Assembly (NCBI GenBank): GCA_030710605.1 | Contig: CP092877.1 | Coordinates: 39,818,580-39,882,579, forward strand | DNA length: 64,000 nt | Direction: 5' to 3' | DNA from: Cordylochernes scorpioides | Lineage: Eukaryota > Arthropoda > Arachnida > Pseudoscorpiones > Chernetidae | Notes under the pieces: model-generated | Told to the model about the DNA's origin: nothing | The model's database searches: none | The model's input: the letters and a program-made list of their open reading frames with translations, nothing else | Shown here: positions 20,398 through 31,384 of the stretch, in pieces | Numbering within the stretch: position 1 is the first letter of the stretch | Layout of the letters: each line of letters opens with the position of its first letter | Position numbers and translations under genes: made by a program

Positions 20398-22232
20398 TAG
20401 ATGAGCCCCAGGAGTGAAAGGGTTTATCCGGGTTTAAACGGGTAAAGCCTCTCTAACACAGGTAAGTAATTAAAATTTCTTTTAATTAATTTAAACTGTG
20501 AGGGTTAAAAAGGGCTATACCAAGATGTTTTGTTTGGATATATCTGCAAATTATAAAAAATACAACTTATGTTTAATTTAAAAGTTATGATATTCATATA
20601 AAAGAGAAATTAAGATAAAACCTTTGTTTGATAAAAAATAATGATGATGTTTTAAGAGATTGTTGGCGGGCGTTGGAAAGGTTTAGTGGTTAAAGAATAT
20701 GCAATTGTAAGTATTACACAGGTAATCAAATACTTAGGTCCAGGTGCAAAGCGAGGATATAGACTTGTGCGTATTCCGAGGCAATGTTTCACCTGTGATC
20801 CTGTATAAGGGTTACAGTGCTTTGTCACAATTGTAGGGTTATTGCGTTGAAAAGTTGTTGAAGAACAAGTTGTTAATATGATTGAAAGGGGTGAAATGGA
20901 GTCATGCGTTAAGTAGAATTGTTGTAGCGACAGTAGGTGATCTGACTTGACTTAAAATCAAAGGTTGATTGTGGTCCGCTAGAGCTAAAAAAAATTGTGA
21001 GTTGTGAACGCTTTGTGTTTGCGTGGGTGATTATGCTCTAGGGATGATTGTAGTAAACTTTTGAAACGTGCTCAGGCCAGAAGTTGGGATTTTTAATTCT
21101 GGGGAACTTTGATCAAATAGTTTGTTGAAATTATGTAATCAAAAAATAATTGTCAAGCAGTACTGTCGTTTTTCTACGTTGATGTGAAGCAATGACTAAG
21201 AAGATAGTAGTGTAAAGTACTCTGAAGTGGTTAGAGAAATAGATTGTTGTATGCCCGAAAGTTAATGATAACATAGTCATTTTATATAAAGGTATAAAAA
21301 CAAATATAAAATGAATAAAATATAGAAATATCATTGTGGTTGAATAAAGTTTAAGTGGATAAAATCAAACAATCAATATATAAAAGTGATAATAATGAAG
21401 AATTAAAGTGATTTTTGACAACAAATATATCTTTTGTAATGCTCAAATAATATTATGAAAAATAAAATTGATTTTTTTATATATAATGTTGGATTAAAAA
21501 CTAGTGATTATATAATTGAAAGGCAAAAATAAAAAATAAAATATTTTATACAAAAACAGAATATAATTAAAGATTGTGATCTCAATTTAACATGTAAAAT
21601 GTTTGATATGTAGAAGAAATTAGAGATTTACACGGAATCCAAATATTAAAAATGTTCAATTTAAGGAAGGTCTTGTTCAAATTCAAATATCTAAATGTTT
21701 AAAAGTTAGGTTAAGATATCGACTGCTAATGTAGTAAAAAGTGTGGGAAAAAAAAGAATGCGGGACATGGGGAATGTAGGACTGGGGGACAGTTAGGGGA
21801 AGGGTGGCGATAGATTTAGGTGACGCACATGGTGTCTCGAATTGTTTAGTCTATCAGTCCGGTATTTTTATGACTCTGTCTGGGAATTTGTGAAATTCTG
21901 GGGAAAATATAAATGGCTGATGTGAAACATATGGTGGTCGTTCCGACAGCGGATTTTTAGTTGACAGCTTTGTTAGCGGGGAGAGAGGCGTTGTATATAC
22001 ATGAAACGGGGTCGACTAAAGGGCAATTGCCGCTGTTTATCGTCGGGGATTATATTACTGGGGTCTTGTCTACAGCGTTAAATTCCTTCTCCTCTTGTTC
22101 TAGGTCTGGTGGTTTCACAGAAATCTTTATATTGTGTGAAAGAGAGTAAGTAAGTAATACATATCCAAATGGGTTGGTGTAGAGTATGTAGATAGAACAG
22201 GTTTGTGAATTTAACGGGAAATTTTCTGGTCG

Positions 22233-23140
22233 TTACTTGAGGTTTGTTTTAAAACGATCGCTATTAAATAAATCTGGATTTAAATGTAGGAATGGCTGGG
22301 AAGTTTGTGGCGGTATAATTCGGTAAAGTTGCGTTTCGAAGATATCTGGAGTCAAATGTTTGAATTCACTGAGATATACATCTGGGGACATTCGCTGTTC
22401 TTTTTGAACATATTGGGTATGAGGAGGTGTAATGTACAGAACATTCTCTGTGTAATATTTTAATTTATTGACATGTATGGTGTCACTGTCTCTATTGAGA
22501 GGTTGATTGGGGCGATCTATTCGAACGACATTGGGTGAAATTATTTCAATTATTTTGTATGGTCCAGTAAAATATGGTGCTAATTTACCTGTGTCGGGGT
22601 GTCTATAATTTTTGACCAAAACAAGATCATTCACTTCGAAATGTGGTGTTCTGTGCTGCTTATCAAATGTTTCTTTATCTTTTTTATGCTTATTTTGGGT
22701 ACGAGAGCGTGCTATTTCTCGAGCTATATTTATTTCGGGGTATGGATTAAGATGAGTTCTTAGATCTGAGGGGACAACATTAAGTAGGTGGGTGGAAAAC
22801 TTGTGACAGAATGGGGTGTGTTATTGTACGTCTGAGTGACGCGTTTAACAAGTTAAGTCCAGGAAGCTTTTGGATTTTCTAGATAAGCTAGTCTGAGTTT
22901 GCCTGTAATGGTGGCATTTAAGCGTTCTATTAAACCGTTTGCTTGTGGGTTATTGCTTGTGGTGAGCAGGGGTTGTATACCATGTGTTATTATAAATTTA
23001 CGGAATTTTTCTGAGGTAAAAGCGGGCGCTCTGTCAGATAACAGACATTTTGGAAATCCTTGTTGTAGTACAGTTTTGAGAGTTTGAATGTACGTTAGGG
23101 TACTGGTTTACTGGTTAAACTCCCTTTGAGAGTGGTGAAA
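22233..23140 (-). pseudogene. Gypsy element 2 integrase remnant
   Basis: An open frame of 133 codons (22233-22634) is the integrase C-terminal tail: NDLVLVKNYRHPDTGKLAPYF, then RIDRPNQPLNRDSDTIHVNKL. Upstream, to about 23100, degraded integrase core aligns with 9800-10330 of element 1, with a 12-bp loss near 22780. At about 23103 the sequence jumps to that seen at 11196 in element 1; the 860 bp between is gone, with GTACTGGT at the junction. Confidence 0.85.
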
Positions 23141-23149
23141 GCTTGTTGG

Positions 23150-24702
23150 TAGTTTTATGGTGTATTTGAAAAAGTTAGTTTTATCGGTTTTCGTAAGTGC
23201 TGTGTTTCGACTTTGTTGCGGTAAAAATGTTATTCAATTATGTCAGGTTTAGATGTGGGTAAAGGTGCGACTTTCGACGTGGACACGCTTTGGGGTGAGA
23301 AGTGTCACAGGCATGAAGGCGTCTTTGTGGCCTTTTAAGTGAGAAAAATTGTTGTGATGCGCTGTGTGACACGAGTGAGTGAATTGAATGAAAAGGTGTC
23401 ACGTGAAGTCTTTGTTTTTGGTATAGAATCCAACTTGTTTCATCACGAACAACAAATTTACTAGTCATGAGTGGTGGTTGTACAAAACACATCGAGATAT
23501 CTTAGTTGTTAGTGAATGTGGCACGTTTAGTGGCGCCGGAGCTTGTGTTGCTCGAATTCGATTTGTTGCTAAGTTGCGCGCTAATAGATGGTAGCCAATT
23601 GTAGAAAGTGATGGGAAGTGTGTTGTAGTTTATTGAGAGAGATGTGTGGATAATTAATAATTATGCATGTAAAAGGAAAGGACGGGGGAGTGTAGCTATG
23701 TTGGGATTTAATGATTGTAATAGTTTTGGAAGACTGTGACTTAATTTAGCTACTGACGTGGTAGTTGATGGGATTTTTATTTTTAACTTTTTTTGGGAAA
23801 GATAGTTACTTTTCTAGTTGTGATTTTGAAGATATTGTATCTTTCGATTTTGCAATTTAAAAAAAAATGCGTTTCACCTATGTTTATTAAAATTTGAATA
23901 TATTTTTTAAATCGTTGATTATGGTAGTGTAAAAATTATCCTTGTAAAAGGGGCAATGGCGTGATAGTGACTTATAAATTGAATGGGGCGTTAATATAAA
24001 ATATTGAACATAAAAATGATTTTTGCAAAGTTTTGAGCATTTGATTAAGAAATTGGTGTTTTGGTATAAAAATAAGATATTAAGAAAAACAAACAAATAA
24101 ATTTAGAATTATGATTCGAGTAATTAAAAAAATAATGATTTTTTTTATGTAAAATTGAAAGTAATGAATTAAAATTTATAAGTTGCTTAAAATGAGGTAA
24201 AAATTGATAAATGAGGGTGTAAAAGATTTAAAATTTGAATTTAAATGATATAAAAATGGTAAAAATTGATTTTAAAATGATTACAGTGAAAATAAACATT
24301 AAACTTATGGAAAATCAAGTTGTGAGCATGAAGAGAAAGTTTTTCAAAAACTCACAGTTTTTATGATTGTTCAGTCAGGAGACTTGGTCTTTGGTTGTTG
24401 TCCTGCTGATGACGTGGAAGACGCTCCAAGTAGAGCTTGTAGAAGCTTGTAACTTCTGTTTGGTGACGGCGGCATGTCGCCTGGAAGGTGGTTACGTTGT
24501 AAGGACGAAGGTGGGGAACTTCTCACCGGCTTATTTTGCGGGATTTTCGGCTGTGTCGTTGGGGGGAAGATTGATTGGTCGTTTCGTTGGACTGGCGGCG
24601 GGTTTGTTCCTCCATCTTGGCTCTTTCTCTCTTTTCTATCTGGACAGTCTTCTTACCTTCTTCACTGTGGTGTCCTTCGTTTGGGTTATCCTGTCGACTC
24701 TC
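23150..24702. other. Element 2 5' internal region without recognisable gag
   Basis: AT-rich. Short frames at 24367-24735 (plus) and 23238-23492 (minus) have no domain I recognise. The end, CTGTCGACTCTC at about 24691, borders the 5' LTR and is the likely primer-binding area. Confidence 0.5.
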
Positions 24703-25597
24703 TGTAATATGTTGAGGTCTGGTAGCCTCTTGTAGAATCCTGCCGGCTTAGATGTGATGAATAGTTGCTGTCGACTTATCTGTGATGAGATCCTGTCGAC
24801 TTTGATGTGATAAAGAGTTGCTGTCGACTTATCTCTGATGAGATCCTGTCGACTCTCGCTATAAGCTGTGGTAACCGGTGGTCAAACCTGTAGTAGCCGA
24901 GAGGGACAGTCAGGGCGTGGAGAGTTTTCCAGTACCTCTCTGCACTTTGGAAGACCTTTAACAGTTTTCACAGAGTGCAGGCAGTCGTGGTCGAGGCAGA
25001 GTGGAAAGCTTGGGAACCACACACACAAAACGAAGAGACACAGCTGTAGTAGGAAAGTTCCATGAACAGATAGGAGTTGAGCTAAGCAAGATGGAGATAA
25101 GAGTTTCTTACTGTTTTACATGGTCGATGAGGTGGACCTGGCTATAAGCGACAAGGGCTCGCGCCGACGGTGAAGAGACTAACTGCTGACTAACTCCGGC
25201 TTAACTATCTATTGTCGGCTAAAACCGAGGTGTTTATATACCATTCCCGAGGAGGGGGGGGGGGGAGACATCTGCGAATTTGAACTTTGAACGTCTGGGG
25301 CATTCTGCACCCTTTGGACCAGATGGCAACGGGCTGCCGAATTCCTTTTCAGGGTTGTTGGATTTCTCTCTCGATTTTAGACGTTTTTGAACTACTCAAT
25401 CTTGCTTTAACTTAGCTCTTAATCTATTACATAGTTTTATTTATTTGTCTTTAGTTTGTACAAAGTACATTACATATGGTGATGCAATGACACAGATTAA
25501 TCATGCATATAAGTATTTATAGATGTGTTTCTATATACAACATGACAATCTTGTTATAAGTAATTATACAATATAGGGTTGTTGGTTTAAATTACCA
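24703..25597 (-). mobile_element. 5' LTR of Gypsy element 2
   Basis: Near copy of 19506-20397. Differences include GAGTGCAGG vs GAGTACAGG and a longer G run at about 25254-25265. Confidence 0.88.
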
Positions 25598-25603
25598 TAT
25601 ATA

Positions 25604-26580
25604 TGTTGTAATGTGTAGAGCCGACAACACGTCGCAGTAGGCTCCTCATCCAACATGCAGTCATAGGCCAGAGTGGGAGCTCACTAGCCTGAAGATGAAT
25701 GAATACCACACGTATAAGAACATGGTTACCTAGGTTTAGAGGGGGTAGCACCCAATGAGACGAGGTGGACTATGAGAGTCCTGGGGATCACTGGTTAATC
25801 TGGCAGCATGGCGACCTGGTCTATACCGTGCACCTTGCTATACTCCTTCCTGTGGGCTCAGCAGGAACCCAGCTCATATGTTAATGATGAAGTCAGAGAG
25901 GGCGGACCTTTTTAGGTGTCCGTGTCCAATCAAGGACAGGCATGACCTGTCCACATCCTTCCTGAGTTGCTTTGACTTATCAGTGATCTGTTATCCGATC
26001 TTACTGGATAGAAGTTATTTCTATAAAATATTTTAAAATATTGCACAAAAATATTTTATTTTTAAGAAAAGATTGTTATAAGTATTCATAGGCTTTCCCA
26101 ATATTAAACGTGGACTCTTTAGAACCTTTGTCTGTTTGTTGGTAATTTACTAATTAGCAACTCACGCAGTAAATCATTCTATTCATGGCTTAATATTACG
26201 TGTCTCTTTTTAGGGGGGGGGGGGGAGGGCGGGGAATAGTGAAAAATGGTATTATTCAAGTCTAATAAGGCTACAAAGTTCTAGAGCTTTAGATTGACAT
26301 AGCTCAAAATATTTCAAAAGACAAAAAAGTAACCTTTTATTTCAGTATTTTCCAGAAAAGTCCGACAGTCCCCGGAGGGGGGGGGGGAGAGGATCCGATA
26401 ATCTTCCCCTAAAGATGTCATATATATATGATATGAGGTATCCAAATATAGAATCTATATAAATAACATGGGTTAAAGAAAATAAAAATGATACTAATCT
26501 AGTATTATTCTCTAATGCTTATCATTGAATTAAATAGATTGTTCGTCTTTAGGAATGTATAGGATTACAAATTGATGCAA
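25604..26580. other. Intergenic sequence without recognised gene
   Basis: Unique-looking stretch including GC-richer sequence at 25610-25990, G runs at 26213-26225 and 26377-26388, and a palindrome TCATATATATATGA near 26429. No exon, repeat family or RNA gene supported. Confidence 0.5.
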
Positions 26581-26586
26581 TTTATT
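26581..26586 (-). terminator. Polyadenylation signal of the Lifeguard gene
   Basis: TTTATT on the plus strand is AATAAA on the minus strand, about 39 bases downstream of the stop codon. Confidence 0.6.
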
Positions 26587-26624
26587 GTTAGATAGATCTC
26601 AACTGAGGAGTCTGTTGAAATTGT

Positions 26625-27347
26625 TTAGTCTTCGCCGCCGGTCATATTGAGAATACGCAGGATCATAAGGAACAGATTGACCATGTCGAGATAGATATTG
26701 AGAGCTGCGAAGATATATTCTTCGGGAGAGATGGAGTAAGCATGGCGTCCTGTGAGCATGAGTTGAGTATCATGGATAAGATAGACTGAGAACAGTATCG
26801 CTCCAGCCACACAGTAGATTAAGTGAAGAATCTTAATATGCACAAACATCAGCACAAAACCAGCAAGCAAGAACGCCAAGAGGAATACAATAAGAATTCC
26901 ATTCATCGTAGTAAAGTCGATGGAAGTCTGGAAGGCAAAGATGGTTAGAGAAAAACAAAGAATAGCTGTGATTGCTAGTGCAAGAAGGACTAATGCTGGA
27001 TCAGTTTGGGCAGCAACGCAGCCAAGAAGGAAAGCTTGAAGTAGAGTGAATGCTCCAAGACAAATGATATTGTTAGGGAAGGTTCTACGAACTTGCTCGC
27101 AGCATACAAGAACGAAGGTGAAGATGATGATAAGGACGAAGGCAATCAGAGGAAGTTCAGGATGCTGCACTACAAACTCCCGCAGGTCTGAGACAAGGGT
27201 GAATGCAGCTATGATAGCTATGGTCGCGACAATCTGAGCTAGGACGATGGAGTACACCTTGCGGACAAATCCAAGGCGCACCTTAGGACAAGAGAACGAT
27301 TCTTCAAATGTGTCGCAAGCCATTTTGTGGTTCGGATTATATGAAGT
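26625..27347 (-). CDS. Lifeguard/TMBIM family membrane protein, N-terminus in the gap
   Basis: Open frame ending at TAA 26625-26627; a possible ATG at 27323 (AAAATGG context) gives 232 residues beginning MACDTFEESF. Seven hydrophobic segments are visible: VYSIVLAQIVATIAI, LIAFVLIIIFTFVLV, ICLGAFTLLQAFLLG, VLLALAITAILCFSL, GILIVFLLAFLLAGF, LIYCVAGAILFSVYL and AALNIYLDMVNLFLM. LIHDTQLML and NIYLDMVN carry the two aspartates that form the pH-sensing pair in the family. The family (Bax inhibitor-1 like; GRINA/FAIM2/TMBIM1 branch) acts in ER/Golgi calcium leak and protection from cell death. Relatives usually have a proline/tyrosine-rich cytoplasmic N-terminus; the frame stays open (SYNPNHK) into the N gap, so the true start may lie there. 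The exact paralogue cannot be set. Confidence 0.9.
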   Translation of the reverse strand, partial: TSYNPNHKMACDTFEESFSCPKVRLGFVRKVYSIVLAQIVATIAIIAAFTLVSDLREFVVQHPELPLIAFVLIIIFTFVLVCCEQVRRTFPNNIICLGAFTLLQAFLLGCVAAQTDPALVLLALAITAILCFSLTIFAFQTSIDFTTMNGILIVFLLAFLLAGFVLMFVHIKILHLIYCVAGAILFSVYLIHDTQLMLTGRHAYSISPEEYIFAALNIYLDMVNLFLMILRILNMTGGED

Positions 27348-27447
27348 NNNNNNNNNNNNNNNNNNNNNNNNNNNNNNNNNNNNNNNNNNNNNNNNNNNNN
27401 NNNNNNNNNNNNNNNNNNNNNNNNNNNNNNNNNNNNNNNNNNNNNNN
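27348..27447. other. Scaffold gap (100 N)
   Basis: Exactly 100 N, a placeholder gap of unknown true size. It falls upstream of the Lifeguard frame and between the two divergent genes, so both 5' ends may be affected. Confidence 0.97.
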
Positions 27448-27505
27448 GAGGCACAAGTTGTCAAGTGGAATCTGTGTTAGAAGGAAATAATTAGGGACAA
27501 TTAAA

Positions 27506-27852
27506 AACATGAGGTAACAAGACCAAATCCAAATAAATAAATAGTTTTTCTAAGAAGGAGTAAAAGTTAATAGTGACAAGATTCTCTATTATATATGAAG
27601 AATCTCGTTGCTGTTAGCTTTTATTCCTTCTTAGAAATACTAACCTGCGATTCATCCTCTTGTAAATAAATAGTGTGTGACGTTTCAATTAGTGTTCTTA
27701 CCATCAAACAAAAGTACTGACTGAACTTCAATTAATATTTTTGTCTGATGGTGGTAACAATGCTGTTACCAAAATGTCCCACAGTATGTATTTATTTGTA
27801 TTTGGTCTTGTTACCTTATCTTTCTAAACTATAATCCAAATTGTCATATGGT
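27506..27852. mobile_element. Palindromic GTGTGTGACGTTTC element, diverged copy
   Basis: Outer arms AACAAGACCAAATCCAAATA and TATTTGTATTTGGTCTTGTT, inner arms GTGTGTGACGTTTC and a mutated CTGATGGTGGTAACAATG. It holds an additional 100-bp hairpin (AAGAAGGAGTAAAAG / CTTTTATTCCTTCTT). Tail CTATAATCCAAATTG as in its relatives. Confidence 0.7.
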
Positions 27853-28194
27853 CAATTGAACAAAATTGTTTCTGTTATATGTAAGTTATGCCCGCACTGT
27901 ATCTGGATGATCAAATGAGCATGTAGGATCAATAAGGATCTCTGTTCTATTCCTTTTTATTGGCATTCCAGGCAAACAATGGATGTATACAGTAGTTGAC
28001 CCTCCCAAGACCTGTTAACTGCCTCAATGTGGCGAGAGGGTGACCCTGGACGGGACAGGTGAAGTATGTCTGGAGTTCTGAACTCCTGGTACCCAAGGCA
28101 TGAAGGCTGTCCCACTATGTCCAGCTAAATGTTAACAGTCGTATTCCTACCTACAGGTGCCTTAGATGTTCCATCAACAGGAAACGCATCTAAA

Positions 28195-28580
28195 TACTCC
28201 AATCTTCTTCTTCCTTATCTCCACTCAAACATATTAGGGTATCAAGTTGTGACCCTTGATGGTGTCTGTTTGACAACCATCATGACTGGGTGAAGTAGAA
28301 TGCGCCTGCCTTTGTCATTAAGACTGGGAGCTCTACTCAGTGGCAGGCCAACTTAGCTCCAAAATAAATGGCTGCCTCTGACATGAGGAACAGACGCCAT
28401 GTGCAGCTGCTCCTAACATGGAGTACAAATGCTGCTCCTCCTGTTTCCCTGGATTAGGAGCCCTTACAGGGTACTATCAGCCAGGCCAGCTGACCCCAGG
28501 TTTTTTAGCAAGCTTGTTACTGCTCCCCCTCCTCCTTTTTCATCCGGGCTTGGGACCGGCAAAGTCGGAGTTAAATGCTC
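28195..28580. repeat. Dispersed repeat, copy 1
   Basis: Shared with 31385-32025: CTTATCTCCACTCAA...ATTAGGGTATCAAG, CATTAAGACTGGGAGC, GACATGAGGAACAGA.GCCATG, GGGTACTATCAGCCAGGCCA. The first part also resembles the minus-strand LINE 3' end at 33960-34060, so this is probably a 5'-truncated LINE tail. Plus-strand frames here are not genes. Confidence 0.7.
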
Positions 28581-28889
28581 CAATGAATTCCTATAACTAC
28601 CATTGCAAAATTGGAGAGGAATGAACTTCAGGAATTGGTTTAACCATGGACCACCACCACAGTAGTTGAACTTGACAGGGGCACCATACAGACTGGACGA
28701 CTACTAGAGACGGACTGGTGTCACTTCCTCACGTGTGCACCCCTCCACTCTGCTATTCTTGGTGGACACATGTTCTCAAACAGCTGTCACTGCCAGCTTG
28801 TCACCTTGACCATGCCAATCTTCTTTGGGCATCATCATGGAGATTGGTTAGAAATTGAAGTATTTACTAGATGTATGTTTGACACTACA

Positions 28890-29160
28890 TATAATTGGAA
28901 GTACTGATGGGAACTACTGATAATTGGGACTACTGTTAATTGTTCTAGTTGATAATTGAGCCCACAGATAATTGGGACTACTGTTAATTGGGGCTGCTGA
29001 TAACTGTGACTACAGATAATTGGGATTGATGAGATATTAATTAGTGATAATTGGGACTACTTCTAATTGGGGCTTCTGGTAATTGAGCCCACAGATAATT
29101 GGGATTACTGCTAATTGGAGCTGCTGATAACTGTGACTACAGATAATTGTGATTGACGGT
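28890..29160. repeat. Degenerate minisatellite
   Basis: About 14 imperfect units around TAATTGGGACTACTGTTAAT. A few more units follow the MITE at 29338-29400, so the MITE at 29162 probably inserted into the array. Confidence 0.8.
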
Positions 29161-29161
29161 A

Positions 29162-29336
29162 CAGTAGAACCTCCATGAGAGGACACTCCCACTAGAGGAC
29201 ACCTCTCTACAAAGGACAGTTTTCATTTGCAAAATTACCATTTTTACAATTTAGCAACACTCCAGTAAGAAGACACCTCTCCCTAAAGGACACTTTGGCT
29301 CTGCAATTAGGTGTCCTTTACAGAGAGGTTCTACTG
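29162..29336. mobile_element. pogo/Tigger-like MITE
   Basis: CAGTAGAACCTCCATGAGAG to GAGAGGTTCTACTG, TA flanks; interrupts the minisatellite. Confidence 0.8.
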
Positions 29337-29440
29337 TAATAGGAATTAGTGTTAATTAGGACTTCTGTTAATTAGAACTGTTGATATTTGGACTAATACC
29401 AACACTTCCCAATTAACAACCATTGACATGACTGTTTCAG

Positions 29441-29650
29441 ACGGCTGTGGGAAGACCCTGAGACACAGACAGGTTCAACATTTCGGCTTTGAATTTGAGT
29501 ACGGAGCCAACCTTGTTGACCCCAACCGACCTCTAGAACATCGGCCCATCCCACCGGTATGTCTGACGGTGCTACAGAGGCTGGTGGAGTCCGGACATGT
29601 GGACAGACTGTCGGACCAGCTCACTGTCAATCGCTACCTCCCTGGACAAG
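29441..29650 (+). CDS. ALKBH8: ALKBH8 exon: start of the AlkB dioxygenase domain
   Basis: Acceptor CTGTTTCAG, donor GTATTA; phase 1 in and out. Translation includes LRHRQVQHFGFEFEYGANLV and SDQLTVNRYLPGQ, the substrate-lid region of ALKBH8-type AlkB domains. ALKBH8 is a two-domain tRNA enzyme: the methyltransferase makes mcm5U at wobble U34 (with TRMT112), and the AlkB domain, a 2-oxoglutarate/Fe(II) oxygenase, hydroxylates it in certain tRNAs. Exons visible: 29441-29650, 30188-30258, 32126-32235, 32294-32424, 33841-33874, 38421-38582, 39591-39740, 42789-43178. Upstream exons, including the RRM domain found in relatives, were not found between the gap and this exon. TRMT9B is excluded because it lacks an AlkB domain. 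Confidence 0.92.
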
Positions 29651-29661
29651 GTATTATCTTC

Positions 29662-29998
29662 TTCAAACACAAGGTAATAAGACCAAATAAGTAAATAGTG
29701 TGTGACGCAGCCTTGTTGCCATCATCAGACAAAAGTACTGGATGAATGATGTTGGTAACAACGTTGTTACAGTAACCAAACAGGGCTCTGACAACATTTG
29801 TAAGTGCAAATTCGAACTGCTTTTCACAATGTGTAGACATGTGGTGCACTTACAGTAAAAGTAGTCACCTTCTTTTACCCACCATCATTATCATGGCCTG
29901 TACCACGTGTACTAGGGATAAGCAGGAAAAAAAAACTTGTTACAGAAATGTCACACACTATTTATTCATTCGGATTTAGTCTTATTACCTTGTGTTTA
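29662..29998. mobile_element. Palindromic GTGTGTGACGTTTC-type element interrupted by a SINE
   Basis: Left half AAGGTAATAAGACCAAATAA, GTGTGTGACG, CCATCATCAGACAAAAGTAC. Right half resumes after the SINE with TTACAGAAATGTCACACACT and CGGATTTAGTCTTATTACCT. The two halves are inverted repeats of each other. Confidence 0.8.
29772..29932 (+). mobile_element. 5'-truncated SINE with target duplication
   Basis: Starts inside the SINE body (TAACCAAACAGGGCTCTGAC) and ends GGGATAAGCAGGAAAAAAAA. TTGTTACAG occurs just before and just after it. Truncation, A tail and duplication indicate LINE-driven retroposition. Confidence 0.85.
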
Positions 29999-30187
29999 TA
30001 ATCTAAAACATTAATTTTTGTGAATGAGAACAGTCCTTTGTATAGATGTGTCAGGAGTGTTCTCCTCTCATTGAGATGCTATTGTATTTATAGTCAGAAA
30101 AAGATAACAATCTTGCTACTTTCCAAACATTACATCCCTATTCCAGTTTGATATAGTGCACCTCAATGTGATGTGTGCTCTATCCAG

Positions 30188-30258
30188 GAATACCACCTCA
30201 CATTGACTCCCATTCTTCCTGTGAAGAACAACTGGTCTCACTCAGTCTCTCAGCACAG
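30188..30258 (+). CDS. ALKBH8: ALKBH8 exon with the HxD iron-binding motif
   Basis: CTATCCAG acceptor, GTGAGT donor; phase 1 in, 0 out. Reads GIPPHIDSHSSCEEQLVSLS. HID supplies the first histidine and the aspartate of the Fe(II) facial triad; SHSSCEEQLVSLSL matches the ALKBH8 strand that follows. Confidence 0.93.
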
Positions 30259-30326
30259 GTGAGTGACTCTTTCTTTTTCATCTCTATCATGAATTATTGT
30301 TGCTATTTATTCTATATCTTGGAGGT

Positions 30327-30618
30327 TGGTGGAAGGATAGTCTAAACCCTTGGTTTTCAATAGCTACGACCGGGTTCGATTGGACACTTTTTTTTTTATT
30401 AAAAAAAAAAATGCTCCAATGGCCCTTGATTTTTGCAAAAATTTAACCCCACCAGCGAGTGCAAGTAACCAAACGGGGCTTTAGCACATTTGTAAGTGAA
30501 AAGTTGAACTGCTTTTCACATGTATAAACATGTGGTGCACTTTCAGTAAAAGCAGTCGCAACTACTACCCACCATGATTATCATGGTCTGTACCTAATGT
30601 ACTAGGGATAAGCAAAAA
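30327..30618 (+). mobile_element. tRNA-headed SINE
   Basis: Full-length family member with GGATAGTCTAAACC head, CGGGTTCGATT B box, CACATGTATAAACATGTGG palindrome and ACTAGGGATAAGCAAAAAAG end. Confidence 0.8.
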
Positions 30619-30659
30619 AGAAAAAAAAATTATATCTTTGGAAACCCTTTTTCTCAATA

Positions 30660-30838
30660 CAGTGGAACCTCTCCATAAAGGACACATGTTGCAGAGCCAA
30701 AGTGCCTTTTAAGGAGAGGTGCCCTCTTATCAGGGAGTTATTAATTAGTAAAAATGATAATTTTGGCAAAAAAAAAAACCTCGTTCTTTATAGAGAGGTG
30801 TCCTCTAGTGAGATTGTTCTTTTAATAAGGTTCTATAT
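30660..30838. mobile_element. pogo/Tigger-like MITE, diverged
   Basis: CAGTGGAACCTCTCCATAAA start; right end AAGGTTCTATA is degraded. Confidence 0.65.
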
Positions 30839-30852
30839 AAAATAAAGTTGCA

Positions 30853-31045
30853 ATGAATTTTTGCAAAAGACCAACCCCACCAGAGTGCAAGTAACCAAAT
30901 GGGGCTCTGGCACATTTGTAAGCGCAAAGTCGAACTGCTTTTCACATGTGTAGACATGTGGTGTACTTACAGCAAAAGCAGTCACCTACTCTACCCACCA
31001 TGATTATCATGACCCACACCACGTGTACTAGAGATAAGCAAAAAA
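30853..31045 (+). mobile_element. 5'-truncated SINE
   Basis: Starts at TTTTTGCAAAAGACCAACCC, ends CTAGAGATAAGCAAAAAAAT. The head is missing. Confidence 0.75.
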
Positions 31046-31052
31046 ATATATA

Positions 31053-31108
31053 CAGCAGAACCTCTTTGAAAAGGACACATATTTGCAGAGTCAAAGTGTC
31101 CTTTCGGG
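31053..31108. mobile_element. pogo/Tigger-like MITE, left fragment
   Basis: CAGCAGAACCTCTTTGAAAA then GCAGAGTCAAAGTGTCCTTT; breaks off after about 56 bp. Confidence 0.6.
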
Positions 31109-31384
31109 ACTGCTGACATGGGATTAACACAGCTTATTCAATAACTGAAAGGCTCTACTTTCAAAAAAGTTGAAAACACTTTTATTCACAATTTATTTAC
31201 AGTATGGGACTCTCTACCCCAGACACCATCAAATTCAGTTAAAATGGAATGACAATTGAATCAAAAGAATCAACGTTGAGGCTTAGATCATGAAAGTACA
31301 AAATGGTTGGTACCTGAATAGACTCAAAATCACACAAAGGTATGTAATTGGCAGTGACAAGTTTATAAAGGAGAGTTTTAATAT

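Larger units (their letters stand above)
19506..25597 (-). mobile_element. Gypsy element 2, internally deleted, LTRs nearly identical
   Basis: LTRs 19506-20397 (892 bp) and 24703-25597 (895 bp) differ at only a handful of sites. TATATA flanks both ends (19500-19505, 25598-25603). The internal region keeps part of integrase and its C-terminal tail; gag, protease, RT and RNase H are not recognisable. Non-autonomous, relatively young by LTR similarity. Confidence 0.9.
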
